A DNA stretch of 64,000 bases from Paenibacillus radicis (ex Xue et al. 2023) (GCF_024722015.1 NZ_JANQBD010000014.1:62001-126000); one strand, 5' to 3'; shown: positions 51,964-61,819, counted from the stretch's first letter. Program-made: numbers and translations. The notes: generated by a model from the letters alone, not told the origin.

Positions 51964-52013
51964 AAAAGCCGTCTCATTAAAGGTAAATTCCCCTTAAGAG
52001 ACGGCTTTTTTAT
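51964..52013. terminator. Bidirectional terminator
   Basis: AAAAGCCGTCTC at 51964-51975 pairs with GAGACGGCTTTT at 51998-52009, followed by further T residues. It lies between the converging genes ending at 51947 and 52025. Confidence 0.88.
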
Positions 52014-52024
52014 TTGGCCAAGCC

Positions 52025-53551
52025 CTACTTCTTACCAGCTTTTGCATAAGCTTCTTCATATTCCTTGATCAGCTTATCGCCGCCGGCTTTGCGCCATTTC
52101 TCCACTTCAGCCAGCCAGCCTGCTTCATCTATTTTACCCATTATATATTTGGTTTGCGCATCATTGATCATTTGCTCAAGCTCCTTGCCCCGCTCCGAAT
52201 ATGTCACAGACGACAAGGTTAAAGCCGGATTCGGTATCGCATAGTTGGCGTTTTCCATAGCTATCTTAGTCCCTTTTTCACCAAGCGGCGTATCCTTTAG
52301 AGAAGCAACATTATACCCCTCCAAATTGAGCAAATTATCACGGTAAGGCTTAACTTCACGCTGAAAAGCGTTGAAATCTTTAATTTCGACCTCATTGTTC
52401 TCCAGTTTGGTAAAATGCTTCCCTTCGATCCCCCGCATCTGCAAGGTCGACATCGGCTCATCCATCAGCTTATCAAGAAAAGAAAGGATCTTTTTCAGCT
52501 GCGTTTCATCCTTAATTTTGGACTTAGGCAGTAAATAGAACCCGCTATTGCCTGTTTCACCGGAAACACGAATTCCCCGCGGTCCAGTCATCGGCATCAT
52601 ATCGAATACACCGCTTGGAACCGTCTTGACAAGGCGCTCCTGCATGCTCTTCGCGTTGCCTGTAACGGCGATCCGAACACCTGCCCTGCCGGAATCATAT
52701 ATTTTTTCAATTTCCGAATCATCAATTACTGCAAAATCCGTATTCATCAGCTTTTCATCATACAGCCGTTTAAGAAGCTTCGTTACATCATTAAATTCTT
52801 TTGTCATAAAATCAGGCGTGAACTTGCCGTTCTGAACGGCCCATTTGTTGGGAGCGCCAAGGGCTACGGACAGGCGAGTCGTCAACGCTGCACTGCCTTC
52901 GTTATATTTTTTGGACAAAGCCATTCCATAGGTATCGTTCTTCCCATTCTTGTCAGGGTCGTTCAAAGTCATAGCTTTGAGCACCTTGTACCACTCATCG
53001 ACGGTTATCGGCGGCTTCATTCCCAAATTGTCCAGCCAATCCTTGCGGTAAATAACCGATGCTCGTCCGATATCGCGATAGGTCGGGATGCCATATATTT
53101 TTCCATTGACCGAAATATTATCATAGTACTGCTGATTTTGGGCAGCCAAATTTTTGTAGTCTTTTAAATAAGGCCCGATTTCCCAAAACAATCCCGATTC
53201 AATAGCGCTAATAATGGTCGGAATATATTTCACCTTAAGCAAAGTCGGCATTTCATTCGAAGCAATCATAATATTTACTTTCTCATCATAGGCTGCATTG
53301 GGCAGCCATTGAATATCGAGTTTGGTATTCGTATAGCTCTCGATAGCCCGCTCCACTTCATTTCCTTTAGCTGGAATATCATTGACTTGCGTCATAGCTA
53401 TACTGATGGCCAGAGGACCGCTATCCGCTGCAGTTTCACCGGCTTTCTTCGTATTCCCCTCTGAGCTTGCATGATTGCCGCATCCTGCTGTTAGGCTTGC
53501 TGTAAGCAGAGCAATGCCAATCATCAGCGCAGACCCTCTATTGAACCTCAT
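52025..53551 (-). CDS. Extracellular solute-binding lipoprotein, sugar-type (LplA-like)
   Basis: A 508-residue cluster-1 binding protein of the kind abundant in Paenibacillus. Lipobox LLTASLTAGCGN places the lipidated Cys at residue 24. Characteristic segments are YNEKVNIMIASNEMP-like (YDEKVNIMIASNEMP), NGKIYGIPTYRDIGRASVIYRKDWLDNLG and DPDKNGKNDTYGMAL, the last a Ca-binding-like loop. It would bind an oligosaccharide, but no permease genes are adjacent, so it may work with components elsewhere or as a sensor for the neighbouring two-component system. ATG 53549-53551 has AAGGAGGT upstream; the longer frame to 53620 lacks a site. Confidence 0.85.
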   Translation of the reverse strand: MRFNRGSALMIGIALLTASLTAGCGNHASSEGNTKKAGETAADSGPLAISIAMTQVNDIPAKGNEVERAIESYTNTKLDIQWLPNAAYDEKVNIMIASNEMPTLLKVKYIPTIISAIESGLFWEIGPYLKDYKNLAAQNQQYYDNISVNGKIYGIPTYRDIGRASVIYRKDWLDNLGMKPPITVDEWYKVLKAMTLNDPDKNGKNDTYGMALSKKYNEGSAALTTRLSVALGAPNKWAVQNGKFTPDFMTKEFNDVTKLLKRLYDEKLMNTDFAVIDDSEIEKIYDSGRAGVRIAVTGNAKSMQERLVKTVPSGVFDMMPMTGPRGIRVSGETGNSGFYLLPKSKIKDETQLKKILSFLDKLMDEPMSTLQMRGIEGKHFTKLENNEVEIKDFNAFQREVKPYRDNLLNLEGYNVASLKDTPLGEKGTKIAMENANYAIPNPALTLSSVTYSERGKELEQMINDAQTKYIMGKIDEAGWLAEVEKWRKAGGDKLIKEYEEAYAKAGKK

Positions 53552-53755
53552 TAATACAACCTCCTTCGGCAGCACGGAGTATAACCCGGCCAAATGACCG
53601 ATATCAACATACATAGCCATATTTTATCATGTTCATGCTTCATAACCACAATTCCATTTATGCCAACAAAAAAGTCTCCATTCCATAGTCCAACTGGAAC
53701 AGAGACACAAGTCGCTTTACAGCTAACGATTACTTTGACCTGGATGCTTCCTTAT

Positions 53756-54469
53756 CTAGGAAAGGATAAATTTATAACCAACGCCGTGCACATTAATAAT
53801 ATACTGGGGATTTGAAGGGTCAGGCTCTATCTTTTTGCGCAAATTGCTGACATGGACAATAATAGTGCGGGTATCATTAAAGCTCTCCTGCCCCCAAATC
53901 TCACGGAAAAGCTCTTCATGACTAAACGTTTGACCCGGCCGCCCAGCCAAAAACTTCAATAAATCGAATTCTTTTTTGGACAATACGATCTCGATTTCAT
54001 TTACTTTGACTGTTCTGCTCAGCAGATCAATATATAAGGCTCCAAACTCCAGTTTAGTTGGATGTGATGTTGGGTTATTAGAAAAATATGGCCTGCGCAA
54101 ATTCGCTTGAACACGGGCAATTAATTCATTCGGGCTAAATGGCTTCGTTATATAATCATCGCCGCCCAGAGTAAGACCCGTTATCTTATCCTGCTCTTCT
54201 TTCTTGCAGCTCAAAAATAGAACAGGAACAGAAGTCTCCTGGCGAATTTCCTTGCATACTTCAAATCCATCTTTTCCGGGGAGCAGAACATCCAGAATAA
54301 TTAGGTCAGGCTGCACAGTCCGAACCAGCTGAAGCGCCTCATCGCCACGATCCGCCAAGGCAACAGTAAACTTGTGCTTTTCCAAATATAATCGGATGAC
54401 ATCGCGGATTTCCGGATCATCCTCTACAACCAAAATAGTTTGTCCAGCCAATTTATATAGCACCACCAT
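53756..54469 (-). CDS. OmpR-family response regulator
   Basis: A 237-residue regulator. The receiver domain has the acidic pair in ILVVEDDPEIRD, the phospho-acceptor Asp in LIILDVLLPGKDG and the Lys in DDYITKPFSP. The C-terminal winged helix (ALYIDLLSRTVKVNEIEIVL, KKEFDLLKFLAGRPGQTFS, RTIIVHVSNLRKKIEPDP, YIINVHGVGYKF) is of OmpR/PhoB type. It lies 181 bases downstream of the 7TMR-DISM histidine kinase on the same strand and is probably its partner. The ATG at 54469 has no clear ribosome site; TTG six codons later has GGTGGTG upstream and may be the true start. Confidence 0.9.
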   Translation of the reverse strand: MVVLYKLAGQTILVVEDDPEIRDVIRLYLEKHKFTVALADRGDEALQLVRTVQPDLIILDVLLPGKDGFEVCKEIRQETSVPVLFLSCKKEEQDKITGLTLGGDDYITKPFSPNELIARVQANLRRPYFSNNPTSHPTKLEFGALYIDLLSRTVKVNEIEIVLSKKEFDLLKFLAGRPGQTFSHEELFREIWGQESFNDTRTIIVHVSNLRKKIEPDPSNPQYIINVHGVGYKFILS

Positions 54470-54650
54470 TACTTATTAATGAGAAAATCTTCCATTCAAA
54501 GCCCTTTTGGCGAGTATCCATTTATGTCTTAGCGGCAGCTTTTCTTACAATATCAGAATAGTTCAGCTCCACAACTGTGGTTAGAATAATTATCATAGAT
54601 CTTATTAATTCGAGCTATTAGTTCAAGAATAGACAAATGACAGCAACTGG

Positions 54651-56768
54651 TCAAGAAGTTTGTACAGGAATTGTAAAGCAAATTTCGGTTCCGGCATTTA
54701 ATACCGAGCGTCCCACCCAAATTTTCCCGCCATGGGATTCAATAATTTCCTTAGATATGGACAATCCCAGTCCTTTCCCCCCTGACACCGAATTGCGTGA
54801 TCTGTTGCTAGTGTAGAAACGGTCAAAAATAAACGGCATATCATTCTCCGTAATTCCAGCTCCTGTATCCGAAATACGGCATAACATCTCCTTATCGCCA
54901 TCATCGATCATCTCCACCTGGATCTCCCCGCCTGCCTGTGTGAATTTAATCGAATTATAAATAAGATTGGAGAAGACCTGATGGAGCCGTTCGACATCTA
55001 CTTGAACTGTGGAGAAATTCCCGCTTTCTGCCGCATTGCCACTAATTATTAATTGGTAGCTGATACCAGCATTTCTAGCATCCAGCTCATACCGGGAGAA
55101 TAGCGAATGAATTAAAGTCTCGGTAGTTAAGTAAAGCTTTTGAAAAGCAACCTGCCTAGCCTCTAATTGAGACAACTGAAATAAGTCCTCAATCAGCCTG
55201 CCCATGCCGAGCACTTTTCCATGAATCAGCTGAATATACTGCTTACGCTGCTCCTCCGTATCCACTATACCGTCGAGTATAGCCTCTACGTAGCACTGAA
55301 TCGTCGTAAGCGGCGTTCCCAGGTCATGTGAAATATTGCTTAAAAGATGGCTTCGCGATATTTCCAAACGGGACATCTCACTGTTTCTAACCATAAGCTC
55401 ATCGTTAACCAGCTCCAGGTCAGCTGTACGCTCTTTAATTTTGACACTCAAGCTGCTGTTCATCTGAGCCAATACCGCCGACATTTTCTCCTCATTGGAA
55501 AAAGCGCGTGAAAGCTTCATCGACAGCACGCCCGACTGGCAAATAATAAAAAATAATAAGCCAAAACCGGATGCACGCCCTGTTGTACTTAGCCATTCGT
55601 TGGCGTAAATCATATCATTTATGATGGATACCGCAAATACGAAGCTGGCCACTAAAATAATGGAGCAGCCTGGCCTCTGTAGATACCATGCCCGCATTAG
55701 TACATAAAGCTCAAATACAATCGCGAATCCTAAAACTACGTGGAAGCTAAGTAAAAATCGTGAATAAACAATCGTAGGGCTTACAACTGTCAGCACCGTG
55801 TAACAGATTGAGATGAGAATAAAACATCGTTGAATTTTCCTGCTGCTTTCATTCGGAAACAATTCACCGATGAATAGAACGAAAAAGGCTAGTGCCAAAT
55901 ATGCGCTAATATATTCAAGCTTCAATTCGAGCTCCCATGGAAACGCCGGAAATACCTTTAGAAGCACAATTTCCCCTATTACAATGGTTCTGAGCGCAAT
56001 CAATATACAAAATAATCCAAAATATAAGGTAGAGCGATCATTTGATCGAATGGAAAATAGACCTAGATGATAAAGCCCCATGATCATCAAGCTGCCGAAC
56101 AGCAGCATATCAAAGCCTACGCTAATTTCTTTTTGAGGAACGATTTGATCGAAAAGGCCCAATTCAAACGGCTGGCGCAGCCCTCCCTTCATATGATGGA
56201 AATTAGATACCTGAAGCAAAATTTCAATCTCTGAGCTATTCGAGTGGAAGCCTATTGTCTTGGTTGAATACATGGCGAAGGAATCCTCGTAGGAAGTTCC
56301 AACCTTACCCGCTTCTGCCAAAAGTTCTCCATTGATCCATAAACGATACGCTGACGTGATAAAGGGAACGCTCATTGCATAGGTGCGGCCGCTCGTTGGG
56401 AGCATCACCTTTAATCGGTAAGTCACATAGCCTGATCCCGAATAGGATTTAGAATTGATAGGCTGTCTATTCCACGAACCAGGAACAACAGCCATCTCGG
56501 GTGCTTGAATAGTAGTCTTGGCGGCAAAGCTTTCTGGCGTATACAGCTGTGCCCAATAAAACTCCCATTCCCCATTGAGTCTCAAGCTTCCCTTTTCTTT
56601 AAAATTCCAATCCGCCAAATTCATAACGCCCTGAGAGGCCTTGGGGGAATTTCCCTTGAGCCATTCCTCTGGTTTACCCTGAATCTCAGGCAGTGTAAGC
56701 ACTGCCACTATCATTAAGAGGAAGAAGAGGAGTATCCAACCACTAAGCTTACTCTTAATCCATAACAC
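54651..56768 (-). CDS. 7TMR-DISM sensor histidine kinase
   Basis: A 705-residue membrane kinase. One N-terminal hydrophobic segment is followed by a galactose-binding-like extracellular domain (GEWEFYWAQLYTPESF, VVPGSWNRQPI, YRLWINGELLAEAGKVG). Seven membrane segments (about 220-420) form the 7TMR-DISM module. A coiled segment leads to HisKA (LLSNISHDLGTPLTTIQ with the phospho-His) and HATPase (NLIYNSIKFTQAGG, DTGAGI, KGLGLSISKEIIESHGG). It probably senses a carbohydrate or cell-wall ligand. The GTG start is preceded by AAGGAGG inside the end of the amidase gene, five bases away. Confidence 0.92.
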   Translation of the reverse strand: MLWIKSKLSGWILLFFLLMIVAVLTLPEIQGKPEEWLKGNSPKASQGVMNLADWNFKEKGSLRLNGEWEFYWAQLYTPESFAAKTTIQAPEMAVVPGSWNRQPINSKSYSGSGYVTYRLKVMLPTSGRTYAMSVPFITSAYRLWINGELLAEAGKVGTSYEDSFAMYSTKTIGFHSNSSEIEILLQVSNFHHMKGGLRQPFELGLFDQIVPQKEISVGFDMLLFGSLMIMGLYHLGLFSIRSNDRSTLYFGLFCILIALRTIVIGEIVLLKVFPAFPWELELKLEYISAYLALAFFVLFIGELFPNESSRKIQRCFILISICYTVLTVVSPTIVYSRFLLSFHVVLGFAIVFELYVLMRAWYLQRPGCSIILVASFVFAVSIINDMIYANEWLSTTGRASGFGLLFFIICQSGVLSMKLSRAFSNEEKMSAVLAQMNSSLSVKIKERTADLELVNDELMVRNSEMSRLEISRSHLLSNISHDLGTPLTTIQCYVEAILDGIVDTEEQRKQYIQLIHGKVLGMGRLIEDLFQLSQLEARQVAFQKLYLTTETLIHSLFSRYELDARNAGISYQLIISGNAAESGNFSTVQVDVERLHQVFSNLIYNSIKFTQAGGEIQVEMIDDGDKEMLCRISDTGAGITENDMPFIFDRFYTSNRSRNSVSGGKGLGLSISKEIIESHGGKIWVGRSVLNAGTEICFTIPVQTS

Positions 56769-56773
56769 TCGAG

Positions 56774-57706
56774 CTAATCCTCCTTTTGAACCATGTATAG
56801 TTCGATCCCTACGGCGATAGATTCCGCCAACTGCAACTGATAATCCGGATCGGACATGTCTTCATCCTCCGAAGGATTTGTCATGAAGCCCATTTCAACT
56901 AGCACAACGGGTACCGTTGACCAGTTGAATCCTGTTAAATCTTTTCGCGGCTGCAACCCTCTTGATGAAGCGTTCGTACCAGCCTTCAAAGCTCCTAATA
57001 TCGATTCAGCAGCAAGCAGGCTATCCGCCTGAATGCTTCGGGTTACACTAACCGATTTGTCAGGATAAAGCACAGAATAACCCTTAGCTTTGGTCGAGTC
57101 ATTACCGTCGGCATGAATCCTTACAGCCAACCGTGCATGAGCAGCATTGGCCATCTCGGCCCGTTCCACGTTGCTGAGATTCACTTCATGATCCTCGCGG
57201 GTCATTAATACCTCGAATCCCCGTTTGATAAGAGCTTCCTTCAGCAGCAAAGCCACCTCCAGGTTCAACACATATTCCGGTTTCCCCGTAGAAACGCCTG
57301 TTGTTCCTCCTGTAACCCTCGCCTTCGTTGCACTGGAATTCGGGGAGATGGGCTCCTGCCTGGAATCCCCCTTGCGCTGGTGGCCGGGATCCAAGTATAT
57401 CAAGCCGCGAGAGACTGCTGCTTCATTCGCCGTATTCGCCGGATTCCCCGAATCCTTCTCTGATACAGGCGCTGTTGCTTCCGGGATCGTCTCCGACTCC
57501 TGTGATTTTTCCAGATTGAGATTCGCAGGAACAGAAGGAGTAGAAGCTTGAATACTTGACGGCATAATAGAAGCTGCAATAGGTACCTCGCGACCTCTAC
57601 TTGAATCCTCCTTCACTGAATTGGGCTGATGGGCATAAGTGAGCGCAAAAAAGGCTACTGCGGCGGCGACAATTGCAGTGATACCACTTGCATGCAGTTT
57701 TTTCAA
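56774..57706 (-). CDS. N-acetylmuramoyl-L-alanine amidase (Amidase_3), membrane-anchored or secreted
   Basis: About 310 residues. An N-terminal hydrophobic segment (GITAIVAAAVAFFALTYA) is followed by a Ser/Pro/Glu-rich linker of some 70 residues. The catalytic domain has zinc motifs YLDPGHQRKGD, the Glu in VLNLEVALLL, the His in VRIHADGND and the catalytic Glu in VLVEMGFMTNPSED. It cleaves the amide between MurNAc and the stem peptide. I favour TTG at 57704-57706 because AGGAGG is 10 bases upstream; the ATG at 57715 nearly touches that site. It precedes the histidine kinase gene by five bases. Confidence 0.88.
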   Translation of the reverse strand: MKKLHASGITAIVAAAVAFFALTYAHQPNSVKEDSSRGREVPIAASIMPSSIQASTPSVPANLNLEKSQESETIPEATAPVSEKDSGNPANTANEAAVSRGLIYLDPGHQRKGDSRQEPISPNSSATKARVTGGTTGVSTGKPEYVLNLEVALLLKEALIKRGFEVLMTREDHEVNLSNVERAEMANAAHARLAVRIHADGNDSTKAKGYSVLYPDKSVSVTRSIQADSLLAAESILGALKAGTNASSRGLQPRKDLTGFNWSTVPVVLVEMGFMTNPSEDEDMSDPDYQLQLAESIAVGIELYMVQKED

Positions 57707-57758
57707 AGTATGCATCCCTCCTGGATGTTATATTGTGGAATTCGTTACATGCAGAATA

Positions 57759-57787
57759 AGCCCGCAGATCGGGTGTCTCTGCGGGCT
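57759..57787 (-). terminator. Hairpin between the GGDEF-EAL gene and the amidase gene
   Basis: AGCCCGCAGA and TCTGCGGGCT form a perfect 10-base stem with a nine-base loop. Only TATT follows on the minus strand, so it may be a weak terminator or attenuator. Confidence 0.55.
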
Positions 57788-57853
57788 CTTGGGTGTGTGT
57801 TGCGATCTGCTGTAGTTCGTTAGTGGTAATTCTGCGGTTCGTCTGTGCTCCCT

Positions 57854-59482
57854 TTATACTTTAACCAATAAAGGCTTCAGTTCCAATGGATCCATAGGCT
57901 TGCTGAACAAGTATCCTTGTCCCTCCGTACATTGCTGCTCCCTTAAAAACTGCAGCTGCTCCTCATTCTCCACCCCTTCTGCAATGACACTGAATCTTAA
58001 ATTCCGTGCCATCGAGATGATCATGGAAATGATTTCTGCATCGTCGCGGTCATGCATCACATGAGCGACGAAGGATTTATCAATCTTTAATGAATCAATG
58101 GGAAACTTTTTTAAGTAGCTTAATGAAGAGTACCCTGTGCCGAAATCATCAATGGATATTTTAATGCCCAAGCTTTTTAAATCGTGAAGCTTGGTGATGA
58201 CTAATCCTTCGTTAAACATGGCTACACTCTCGGTTATCTCAAGGTCCAAATATTGGGCTGGCATGCCGGTATCATCCAAAATACGCGCTATAACATCCAC
58301 CAAATTTTGCTGTTGAAACTGACGAGCAGACAAATTAACAGCAACCCTCATTGGTGAGAGCCCTGCATCCAGCCATTCTTTATTTTGCAAGCAGGCTTTC
58401 CGGAGAATCCATTCCCCTATCGGTACGATCATTCCATTTTCTTCGGCAAGCGGCACAAATTCTGCTGGCGATACGTTGCCAAGCTCGGGATGGGACCAAC
58501 GCAGCAGCGCTTCCATGCCTGTAATTTTGCCTGAATCCAGATCGACCTGAGGCTGATAATGAACCGACAGCTCCTGCCGCTCCAACGCTTTGCGAAGACC
58601 TTTCTCCAGCTCCACCTGCTTGGTCATCCGCTCGTTCATATCCGATGTGTAGAACCTGTAATGATTCCGCCCCTGCTCCTTGGCCAAATACATAGCCGTG
58701 TCGGCATGCTTCACCAACGTCTCCACATCGGTACCGTCAACGGGAAACATACTAATTCCCATACTCGGTGTAACATAAAACTCATTGCCTTCAAGTACAA
58801 ACGGCTTCGAAAGCTCGTCAATTAGCAGCTGCGCAGTCAGCATAGTCTCTTCTCTATCTGAATCTGGCAGCAGCAATACGAATTCATCGCCTTCTATCCG
58901 TGAAACGATATCATTCGAACGGATATGCTGCAATAGCCTTCTTGCTACAGCCCGCAGCAGATCGTCCCCTTTGGTATGGCCGAACATATCATTGATGATT
59001 TTAAAGCGGTCCAAGTCAAGAAACAAGACAGCCGCCGTTGGTTTCTCATGTCTACTGGATTGATCCAGAGCATTGCTGCAAAGCTCTTTAAACAGTAGTC
59101 GATTGGGTAAGCCTGTCAGAAAGTCATGGTGAGAATAAAAATCGATCTGTTTACTTTTGCTCATCAGCTCATCTTGGTATTGATGCATCTGCTGGCGGAT
59201 AAAATCGATATGTTCAGCGACCGCATCCAGTTCGTCAATGGGCCTGCCCAGCTTTTCACCTTGCAGCCTCTTATTCAGTCCACGGATAGGCCGTACTAAA
59301 TATTCAGCCATACAGTAGCCGATAATCAAGGCTGGAGGTACTATCGCAATAGATAGCAGATAAGGGGAAAATCCCGCATCCAAGGCTAGTGCTGCAAGCC
59401 TGTGAAGCAGGATATCGTTCATAGCAATCAGCAGCAGAACAGCCGATGTAAACAAAGCAATAATTTTATTTCTAAACGACAT
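57854..59482 (-). CDS. Membrane-bound GGDEF-EAL cyclic-di-GMP protein
   Basis: A 542-residue protein with two N-terminal membrane segments (about 5-27 and 40-62). The GGDEF domain begins DFLTGLPNRLLF near residue 120. Its active-site motif reads EGDEF instead of GGDEF, and the inhibitory RxxD site is present five residues before it (RSND). The EAL domain has all catalytic features: EALLRW, LDLEITESVAM, IDDFGTGYSSLSYLK, LKIDKSFV and AEGVE. It should hydrolyse cyclic-di-GMP; synthesis is possible but less sure. AGGAGG precedes the ATG. It follows the DUF2334 gene on the same strand. Confidence 0.92.
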   Translation of the reverse strand: MSFRNKIIALFTSAVLLLIAMNDILLHRLAALALDAGFSPYLLSIAIVPPALIIGYCMAEYLVRPIRGLNKRLQGEKLGRPIDELDAVAEHIDFIRQQMHQYQDELMSKSKQIDFYSHHDFLTGLPNRLLFKELCSNALDQSSRHEKPTAAVLFLDLDRFKIINDMFGHTKGDDLLRAVARRLLQHIRSNDIVSRIEGDEFVLLLPDSDREETMLTAQLLIDELSKPFVLEGNEFYVTPSMGISMFPVDGTDVETLVKHADTAMYLAKEQGRNHYRFYTSDMNERMTKQVELEKGLRKALERQELSVHYQPQVDLDSGKITGMEALLRWSHPELGNVSPAEFVPLAEENGMIVPIGEWILRKACLQNKEWLDAGLSPMRVAVNLSARQFQQQNLVDVIARILDDTGMPAQYLDLEITESVAMFNEGLVITKLHDLKSLGIKISIDDFGTGYSSLSYLKKFPIDSLKIDKSFVAHVMHDRDDAEIISMIISMARNLRFSVIAEGVENEEQLQFLREQQCTEGQGYLFSKPMDPLELKPLLVKV

Positions 59483-59660
59483 TGCAAAATGCCTCCTATG
59501 TTGTAGCTTTTCCCTTTGTCCGGCATCTTCAACGCCTTATTCATTTTCGACATCATGTACTAGAAATCACGCAAGTTCGTCACGCTTGGAATAATTCGCC
59601 ACAGCTTGAGTAAATCCTTCTTTTTACCTAGACAAATCGCTCCTCTCCCCCGTACAAGAA

Positions 59661-59708
59661 GAAAAAGACCCTGCTGCTGCACAAGGAGAGGGCAGCCAGG
59701 ATCCTTTT
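59661..59708 (-). terminator. Terminator of the DUF2334 gene
   Basis: GACCCTGCTGCTGC and GCAGCCAGGATC pair with one mismatch and a two-base bulge. On the minus strand TTTTTC follows. It lies 37 bases after the stop. Confidence 0.65.
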
Positions 59709-59744
59709 TGTATGGTAAGAGAAGTTTCAAGTGAGCCATGAGGC

Positions 59745-61658
59745 CTACTTGCTTTCAAACGACAGCGCAGTATCCACAAAACCGTCTTGCAGTTTAACAA
59801 GGGCCAAATCCGTTTTTCCATTCCCGTCCAAATCAACCGTAATTAGTTTCGAGCCCGGGCTTCCCCAAGGGCCGAATACAGATAGCAGCTGATACTCGTC
59901 TGTTCCCTTTAAGAGGTATACGGTAAATCGTTTGAGCTCGGAATTCCAACGCAATATGTCCTCTTTCCCGTCTCCGTTGAAGTCTCCGAAACGAATTTCC
60001 CCATCCTCATTAGGAATATTCAACTCAACCTTCTTGAGCTTCCATGACATAGCAGCTTGATCCAAGCTAAGCTCAAGTCCATTGACCGCACCCGATCTTG
60101 CATAAAACAGCGACTTGGTCCCATCTTCTTGCGTACGGAGCTGCATCTCGTTTTTCAATTCATTTTTAAATTTGTAGGGCTTGAGCGGCTTGATTCCCCC
60201 GTCCTTGTTCACATAATACCCGAATAAATTCAATCGATCCGATGATAATCCAGCGATAACTTTATCTCCGCCACCCATTGGAATCACATATAGATTAGCG
60301 TAGCTGCGGGGTGCTATCTTCCATTCTTTCTGGAGCTTAAATTGACCGTTCTCCGAGTCGTACCGCTGCAGCAGTCCGGTTGGATCCATGATCCATAAGC
60401 CATTCCTCTTCCCCTCTGCAGCAGCTTTGTCTTCCAATGCTGCCGCAGCTCCGTTCCTGTAAGGTACATTTGCCCACACGGAAGATGCTGCCTGAGCGTC
60501 ATTGCGCATACCTTTGAATGAGCCGGGTATCACCGTAATGTTTCCGTTCTTGGAATCCCAATTCACTATATCGCTCTGTCCGTCTCCAGTAACATCCCCA
60601 AGAAGCAGTTTATCCTGCAGACTTCCCGGATTGATCTGAATGCTTTGCGATGGGGTGAAAGGAACATAATCCTGAATGGAGTAGAATTTATAACCTTTTG
60701 CCTTTAATCCCAATACAAGCTTTTGCAGCAAGCTTTTATCCTGTGCGGGATACCGGAATTCCGGTAAACCGTCTCGTACTACCGGCTCGCCCTCATCATT
60801 GGTTACCGGTACCAGATACTTAAAATCAAGAAAAGGATGATAGAAAAAAGAGCTGATATTATTAGACTTGCCCACACGGTCGATAATCAATTTCTCATCT
60901 TTGTTATAAGGAATATAATCAAAAGGTGTTGGGATATAAGCAGCCCCTAGCGTTGGAGCGCCGTAACCTCTGTTACGCTCATTTACATATTGGGCGACCG
61001 GTGTATTGCGGTCCGTTTGCACATCTGCCTGATAATGAAGTCCAAAGTAGTTACGGAACAGCTGATCTTGCTCCGGTGTGGATCGGTAGTGCGGCGCCTC
61101 CCAGAACTGCGGCTTCAGTCCTGCATTCTTAAAGATGGCCAGTCCTGCCTTCAAGCGCGGCTCAGCGAAAGAAGCCGTCAGCGTCTCATCAGAGCCTGGC
61201 ACATTAAACTCATTGCCAATACCTGATTCTTGATGCCCGTCATCTCTTCGTACATTCCCGACCTGATGGGTGTATCCATGCATCCCAAGAGTAGCTCCGG
61301 CTCCAACAGCCTGCTTCAGAACCTTCTGGTATGCTTCTACATACGTATTTCCAGTTTGATCTAGTGAGACATCGTACCGAGCTCCATCTGCCGAAACATC
61401 CACCCAGCGAGGGATGACTGCCAGATGGTAATTAACGTGCTGCTCACGCAAATATTCCAGTACCGCCCGCAGCTTACCAAGCTGTTCCATAGATCCATAC
61501 TGCCCGCCCGGACCGATATCCTCGAGCCGCATAAGCACAAAGCGAGGATTGCTCGACTCGCCTTCAACTGTGATAATATGGTAAGCAGTGAACAATACGC
61601 ATACAACTAATGCAGATAAAACGAATTTCAGCCATTTCAATTTAATTAAGTATGTCAC
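59745..61658 (-). CDS. DUF2334 polysaccharide-deacetylase-like protein with C-terminal FG-GAP/VCBS-type repeats
   Basis: A 637-residue exported or membrane-anchored protein. One hydrophobic N-terminal segment (FVLSALVVCVLFTAYHI) is followed by the DUF2334 barrel. Candidate metal ligands are RLEDIGPGG, LGMHGYTHQVGN and FWEAPHYRST, arranged as in carbohydrate-esterase-4-like enzymes. The C-terminal 270 residues carry calcium-loop repeats such as GDVTGDGQSDIV, GDFNGDGKEDIL and VDLDGNGKTDLAL. A B. subtilis relative, YdaL, belongs to a cyclic-di-GMP-linked polysaccharide locus; here the next gene is a GGDEF-EAL protein. The GTG start has AAGGGAG 11 bases upstream. Confidence 0.82.
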   Translation of the reverse strand: MTYLIKLKWLKFVLSALVVCVLFTAYHIITVEGESSNPRFVLMRLEDIGPGGQYGSMEQLGKLRAVLEYLREQHVNYHLAVIPRWVDVSADGARYDVSLDQTGNTYVEAYQKVLKQAVGAGATLGMHGYTHQVGNVRRDDGHQESGIGNEFNVPGSDETLTASFAEPRLKAGLAIFKNAGLKPQFWEAPHYRSTPEQDQLFRNYFGLHYQADVQTDRNTPVAQYVNERNRGYGAPTLGAAYIPTPFDYIPYNKDEKLIIDRVGKSNNISSFFYHPFLDFKYLVPVTNDEGEPVVRDGLPEFRYPAQDKSLLQKLVLGLKAKGYKFYSIQDYVPFTPSQSIQINPGSLQDKLLLGDVTGDGQSDIVNWDSKNGNITVIPGSFKGMRNDAQAASSVWANVPYRNGAAAALEDKAAAEGKRNGLWIMDPTGLLQRYDSENGQFKLQKEWKIAPRSYANLYVIPMGGGDKVIAGLSSDRLNLFGYYVNKDGGIKPLKPYKFKNELKNEMQLRTQEDGTKSLFYARSGAVNGLELSLDQAAMSWKLKKVELNIPNEDGEIRFGDFNGDGKEDILRWNSELKRFTVYLLKGTDEYQLLSVFGPWGSPGSKLITVDLDGNGKTDLALVKLQDGFVDTALSFESK

Positions 61659-61777
61659 AGTATGCCGGCTCCCTTCTGGCTGTCTAAAAGCGATAAATTT
61701 AAAGCGTTTACATTTTAGTTAAACTACGATGATTGTACCAAATTTTCTTTGCTCCGAACATCACTTTTTTAAAATAA

Positions 61778-61819
61778 AATAAAGGAACAAAGTGCTGTCA
61801 GTCACTTTATTCCTTTATT
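61778..61819 (-). terminator. Terminator of the methyltransferase gene
   Basis: AATAAAGGAACAAAGTG pairs with CACTTTATTCCTTTATT (one small irregularity). On the minus strand TTTATTTT follows. It lies 28 bases after the stop. Confidence 0.8.

Noticed and set aside
57861..57873. TTTAACCAATAAA as a PucR box
   Set aside because: The required C is missing on the complementary strand and the site is at the 3' end of the GGDEF-EAL gene.
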